From Actinobacteria bacterium UBA7422 (GTDB taxonomy: Bacteria > Actinomycetota > Actinomycetes > S36-B12), in NCBI GenBank assembly GCA_002469525.1, contig DKME01000129.1, positions 1 through 8,150 on the forward strand: a stretch of 8,150 nucleotides of DNA, written 5' to 3'. The position numbers were made by a program, and so were the translations under genes. Numbering within the stretch: position 1 is the stretch's first letter; every line of letters starts with the position of its first letter. Of this stretch, positions 5,362 to 8,150 are shown piece by piece. The notes beneath the pieces were generated by a model, which searched no databases, was not told the DNA's origin, and saw nothing but the letters and a program-made list of their open reading frames with translations.

Positions 5362-6057
5362 ATGGAGGATTTGCGTTTGGTTGTGGTGGAAGACGAACCA
5401 CTCTTTCGTGATTTACTCGTGGGAGCGATCGTGTCCCGCATTCCTGGGACCACCGTTGTTGGTTCATTTGCCACCGGCGAAGAGTGCTTAGCGGCAATGC
5501 CCAATATTGAAGCCGACGTGCTGGTAACGGATATTGATTTGGGTGAAGGGGTTAGCGGGCCAAATCTTGGCGTTGAACTTCGTAGAACCACCCCCATTAG
5601 GGGTGTCGTTCTTCTTTCCAATCTTGCTTTGCCCAGTGTGTTGAGCTCAATCCCACAGGACGTCAGCGGAGGGTGGGCCTACCTACTCAAAATGAGCGTG
5701 TCGAATGTGAACCAGGTTGGGCGCGCGGTCATGAATGCAGCCCAAGGAAACATGCTGATCGATGACGCACTCATTGACGAACTTCAGTCCATGTCAGAGT
5801 CGCCATTAGATCGATTGACACCACGACAATTTGACGTGTTGAGTCGAATAGCTCGAGGCTGGTCAAATAAGAGAATCGCCGAGGACCTGGGATTGACACT
5901 TCGCAGCGTCGAGTCGGTGATTTCGGACATTATTACCAACATTGATCTCCGCGAAGAGGTCGACGGGATCAACCCGCGCGTGCTTATGGTGCTGTCGTAC
6001 CTCGAGAACACGGTGACAAAGACGTGGTCAGAACTTCAATCTGGCTCCCAGGACTAA
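5362..6057 (+). CDS. NarL/LuxR-family two-component response regulator
   Basis: A 231-residue protein with an N-terminal receiver domain (about 4-125) and a C-terminal LuxR-type helix-turn-helix (about 150-215). Receiver residues are in place: acidic pair Glu10-Asp11, phosphoacceptor Asp57 in VTDIDLG, Ser86 in LLSN and Lys110. The DNA-binding part has the family pattern LTPRQFDVLSRIARGWSNKRIAEDLGLTLRSVE (152-184), with the recognition helix following GL. The frame stays open upstream to 5227, but those 45 codons have no receiver homology. The ATG at 5362 begins exactly where the domain does and has a -10-like hexamer six bases before it, so it is preferred. A GTG at 5326 is a less likely alternative. 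The kinase gene starts directly after this stop codon. The divergent binding-protein operon is the natural target to test, though regulation of it is inferred only from position. Confidence 0.86.
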   Translation: MEDLRLVVVEDEPLFRDLLVGAIVSRIPGTTVVGSFATGEECLAAMPNIEADVLVTDIDLGEGVSGPNLGVELRRTTPIRGVVLLSNLALPSVLSSIPQDVSGGWAYLLKMSVSNVNQVGRAVMNAAQGNMLIDDALIDELQSMSESPLDRLTPRQFDVLSRIARGWSNKRIAEDLGLTLRSVESVISDIITNIDLREEVDGINPRVLMVLSYLENTVTKTWSELQSGSQD

Positions 6058-8142
6058 ATGAGTTCCACAACCGCGAATCGGAGTTCGTGGACTAGAACCT
6101 CAATTCTTGCGACTCTGGGCGGAACCCTTTTCTTCTCCCTTGTTATTCCACTTGTGCTCGAGATCAACGATCTCTCACCATTGAGCAGTGGTTCAGGTTG
6201 GGTGCTGGCGGCTGTTCCCATGGCGCTTATTAGCTCGATGTTGATTCGGGAGTTGGGCTTTCGGCTTCAGTTCCGTGCAACAACCAAGATGGCGCTGGTT
6301 TTGCTCTACGCAATCGCTGCCTTCGCTCCTTCATGGCTTTCAACGGCTATTGTTCTCAATTCGATCGGTGGCGGTCACAGATGGCTAGAGGCTTACGTGT
6401 CCTTTTTGGCGTACGCTTCAGTTTTTAGCGGATTTGCATGGATCGTGGCGAATACGATTGGTGCAGCTCGCGCTGCGACGCGGGTGAGCAATCAACTCGA
6501 AAATACGTTAGTCGCTGAGCAAGACCTAAATGAGCTCGTGGAAGCGGCAGAACACAGAAGGTTCCTGAACTACCAGTCCACGATTCACAGCAAGGTCAGC
6601 AGGCCCCTTTATCGGGTCCTCAAGCTCAACGAAAAGTACAGTTCTGAAAAATTGGCACAGCAGTTAGAACTCTTTCAAGCGAAGGAAATGCGTCCTCTTT
6701 CACATCAGTTGCATCCGGTGACGGTGAAAGTGGGGCTTGCTCCTGCGATTCGTTCCCTTGGCCCGGTATTTCAAGTCAGAATGTCTGAGGAATTAAAGTA
6801 TCAAGATTCTCAAGGTGCTCTTGTTGACGAGCATGTTCGCCAGCAAATTTTTCGATGGATTCAAGAACTGACACCCAAGAGGAACTTCGTCGAGGTGGAT
6901 CTCCGGGTGGAGAACGCCACGTTATTAATCTCTGCCGCAGGGGTTGAGTGTTTTACGCAACTTGATCCAATTGCCCAAGTGGCAGGCCTCGCAGTGAGGT
7001 GTGATTCGGCTATAGCAACCATGGTGTTGCATGCTCCCTTATTGGGTCAGGTGCAAGACCTGGAAGAAGCACCGGTAGTTGGGAAATCCAGTCGGCTGCC
7101 TCTGAATTGGCATGAAGTCAAGACTTTTCTCACGCTTCCACCCTATGTGCCTTTGAGCCTGATTCTGCTTTCCGCGGTTATGACAAGTCCCATTAATTTC
7201 AATGTCTTGCGATCCTCGCCATTGGATGCAGAGCGCCCCTTTATTCTTTTGACGGTACTTGGAATCGTGATTCCACTTGTTATCGGTTTGCCGCTGCACC
7301 TGTTTGCTCGATACAGGTTTACTTCACCAAAGCCATGGCAAGTTGTGGCGTTTTGGGTGGCACTGGGGATTCTGAGCGGTCTGGTGAACAACTTAGCGGT
7401 GTACATAATCGCCCCTGAGAAATCATTGCTCGTTGCTGGGCTGGTGCGAATGCTGGGAAGCTTCTTGAAATTCACTGTGGTAGGCCTGCTTTTTGCGGCA
7501 ACCCGTGGCTATCTCGATCAACAGGATAGGGACGTGGAATTATTGGAGTCTGCAATCGCCGCCTCGAATCGAAAACGAGTTCAGCTATTGGCCAGCGCCG
7601 ACGAGACAGATCGGTACCTGTCGGAGGCATTGCACAGAACGATTCAAGGTCGCCTGTCGGCGATTGCACTCCTATTTCGATTGGACCGGCGTGAAGAGGC
7701 ACTTAATGAGTTAAGTGAGTTGTGTTCGGTCACGATCCCGGGTATCGAGCTGCGTCTGATTCAAGCCCTTCTGCCGCAGGAAAGCCCTCAGTTGCCCGTC
7801 CCCGAGGCTCAGACAGGATTAAAAATCCAAGATGACTCTTCGTGGGGTGACCTTTTCGAAAGAAGTCAACAGATCACCTCTCAATTACAACGAGTTGTGC
7901 AGGAGTGTGAAGTGAATGCTCAACGACACGGCAAGGCCACCCAACTTGTTGTTTTAGTGAGTGAATCACAAGGATTATGGACGGTGAAATGTGTAGACAA
8001 CGGTCAAGGTCCCTCACGGTTGGCCCTACCCGGGCTCGGGTCGAATCTTTTTGATGAACTCTGTGCGCACTACCCCGGTGAGTGGAGTCTGCAGCGGATC
8101 AACGGGGAAACGGTCTTCACATTGCACATTCAGACGATGTGA
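6058..8142 (+). CDS. Tandemly duplicated membrane histidine kinase with a degenerate first catalytic domain
   Basis: A 694-residue protein that appears to be two sensor kinases in one chain. First half: four membrane helices (about 14-36, 47-64, 76-100, 111-137), a helical segment with His177 (IHSKVSRPL), a linker RPLSHQLHPVTVKVGL (212-227) typical of HisKA_3 kinases, and an ATPase-like remnant at about 262-328 (IFRWIQELTPKRN, then VEVDLRVENATLLISAAG). Second half: four helices (about 363-380, 394-418, 427-452, 456-482), His526 in LHRTIQGRLSAI, and a HATPase domain with N-box Glu616/Asn620, DNGQG (647-651) and GLGSNL (659-664). The first ATPase lacks the N-box Asn and the DxG Asp. After His526 the usual Asp of the DxxxQ motif is Arg527 and the Gln is Gly531. 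The signal is unknown. The ATG directly abuts the regulator's TAA, with AGGA (6050-6053) as Shine-Dalgarno, so coupled translation is likely. Confidence 0.85.
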   Translation: MSSTTANRSSWTRTSILATLGGTLFFSLVIPLVLEINDLSPLSSGSGWVLAAVPMALISSMLIRELGFRLQFRATTKMALVLLYAIAAFAPSWLSTAIVLNSIGGGHRWLEAYVSFLAYASVFSGFAWIVANTIGAARAATRVSNQLENTLVAEQDLNELVEAAEHRRFLNYQSTIHSKVSRPLYRVLKLNEKYSSEKLAQQLELFQAKEMRPLSHQLHPVTVKVGLAPAIRSLGPVFQVRMSEELKYQDSQGALVDEHVRQQIFRWIQELTPKRNFVEVDLRVENATLLISAAGVECFTQLDPIAQVAGLAVRCDSAIATMVLHAPLLGQVQDLEEAPVVGKSSRLPLNWHEVKTFLTLPPYVPLSLILLSAVMTSPINFNVLRSSPLDAERPFILLTVLGIVIPLVIGLPLHLFARYRFTSPKPWQVVAFWVALGILSGLVNNLAVYIIAPEKSLLVAGLVRMLGSFLKFTVVGLLFAATRGYLDQQDRDVELLESAIAASNRKRVQLLASADETDRYLSEALHRTIQGRLSAIALLFRLDRREEALNELSELCSVTIPGIELRLIQALLPQESPQLPVPEAQTGLKIQDDSSWGDLFERSQQITSQLQRVVQECEVNAQRHGKATQLVVLVSESQGLWTVKCVDNGQGPSRLALPGLGSNLFDELCAHYPGEWSLQRINGETVFTLHIQTM

Positions 8143-8150
8143 TCCCCGTG

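Noticed and set aside
5102..5497. 131-codon minus-strand frame spanning the divergent intergenic region
   Set aside because: It overlaps both the solute-binding protein start and the response regulator start, and its composition looks random.
1..8150. CRISPR array, insertion sequence, integrase or attachment site
   Set aside because: No regularly spaced identical repeats, no transposase or integrase reading frame, and no terminal inverted repeats around a gene.

Overview
The window looks like a chromosomal segment of an actinobacterium with moderate GC (about 50% by eye, not computed). Three things suggest this. There is a GAP/Sap-type membrane protein, a family found mainly in actinobacteria. 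Two convincing genes, and probably a third, have no Shine-Dalgarno sequence and instead carry a -10-like hexamer exactly six bases before the start codon, the layout of leaderless mRNAs. The regulatory pair is a NarL/LuxR regulator with a HisKA_3-like kinase. The intermediate GC would fit planktonic freshwater or marine actinobacteria, but that placement is inference.

Layout. Positions 1-331 are mostly non-coding, with a 15-bp tandem repeat, a 14-bp palindrome, three copies of a short repeat and possibly the first codons of a minus-strand gene. A minus-strand flavin oxidase of the monomeric sarcosine oxidase family (332-1453) is divergent from an acetolactate decarboxylase (1488-2204) across 34 bp that holds two overlapping leaderless promoters. 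The decarboxylase is followed after 9 bp by a secreted YcnI-like copper-binding protein (2214-2738). This converges on a six-helix GAP-family membrane protein (2745-3410), whose upstream region has a 12-bp palindrome. A strong hairpin (3575-3614) ends a minus-strand pair: a branched-chain-amino-acid-type solute-binding protein (4072-5202) and a small secreted protein of unknown function (3636-4067). Neither has a lipobox, and no permease or ATPase gene lies beside them.

Divergent from the binding protein, across a 159-bp region with two inverted repeats, is a two-component operon. It encodes a NarL/LuxR response regulator (5362-6057) and, starting directly after its stop codon, a 694-residue membrane histidine kinase (6058-8142). 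The kinase is the most unusual gene here. It appears to be a tandem duplication: membrane block, histidine-containing helical domain and ATPase-like domain, then all three again. The first ATPase-like domain has lost its nucleotide-binding residues and the second keeps them.

Working model (inference): the 3636-6142 side of the window is one sensory unit, in which the duplicated kinase and its regulator control, or respond to a ligand carried by, the divergent secreted binding protein and its small partner. The oxidase, decarboxylase, YcnI and GAP genes look like unrelated accessory metabolism and envelope functions.
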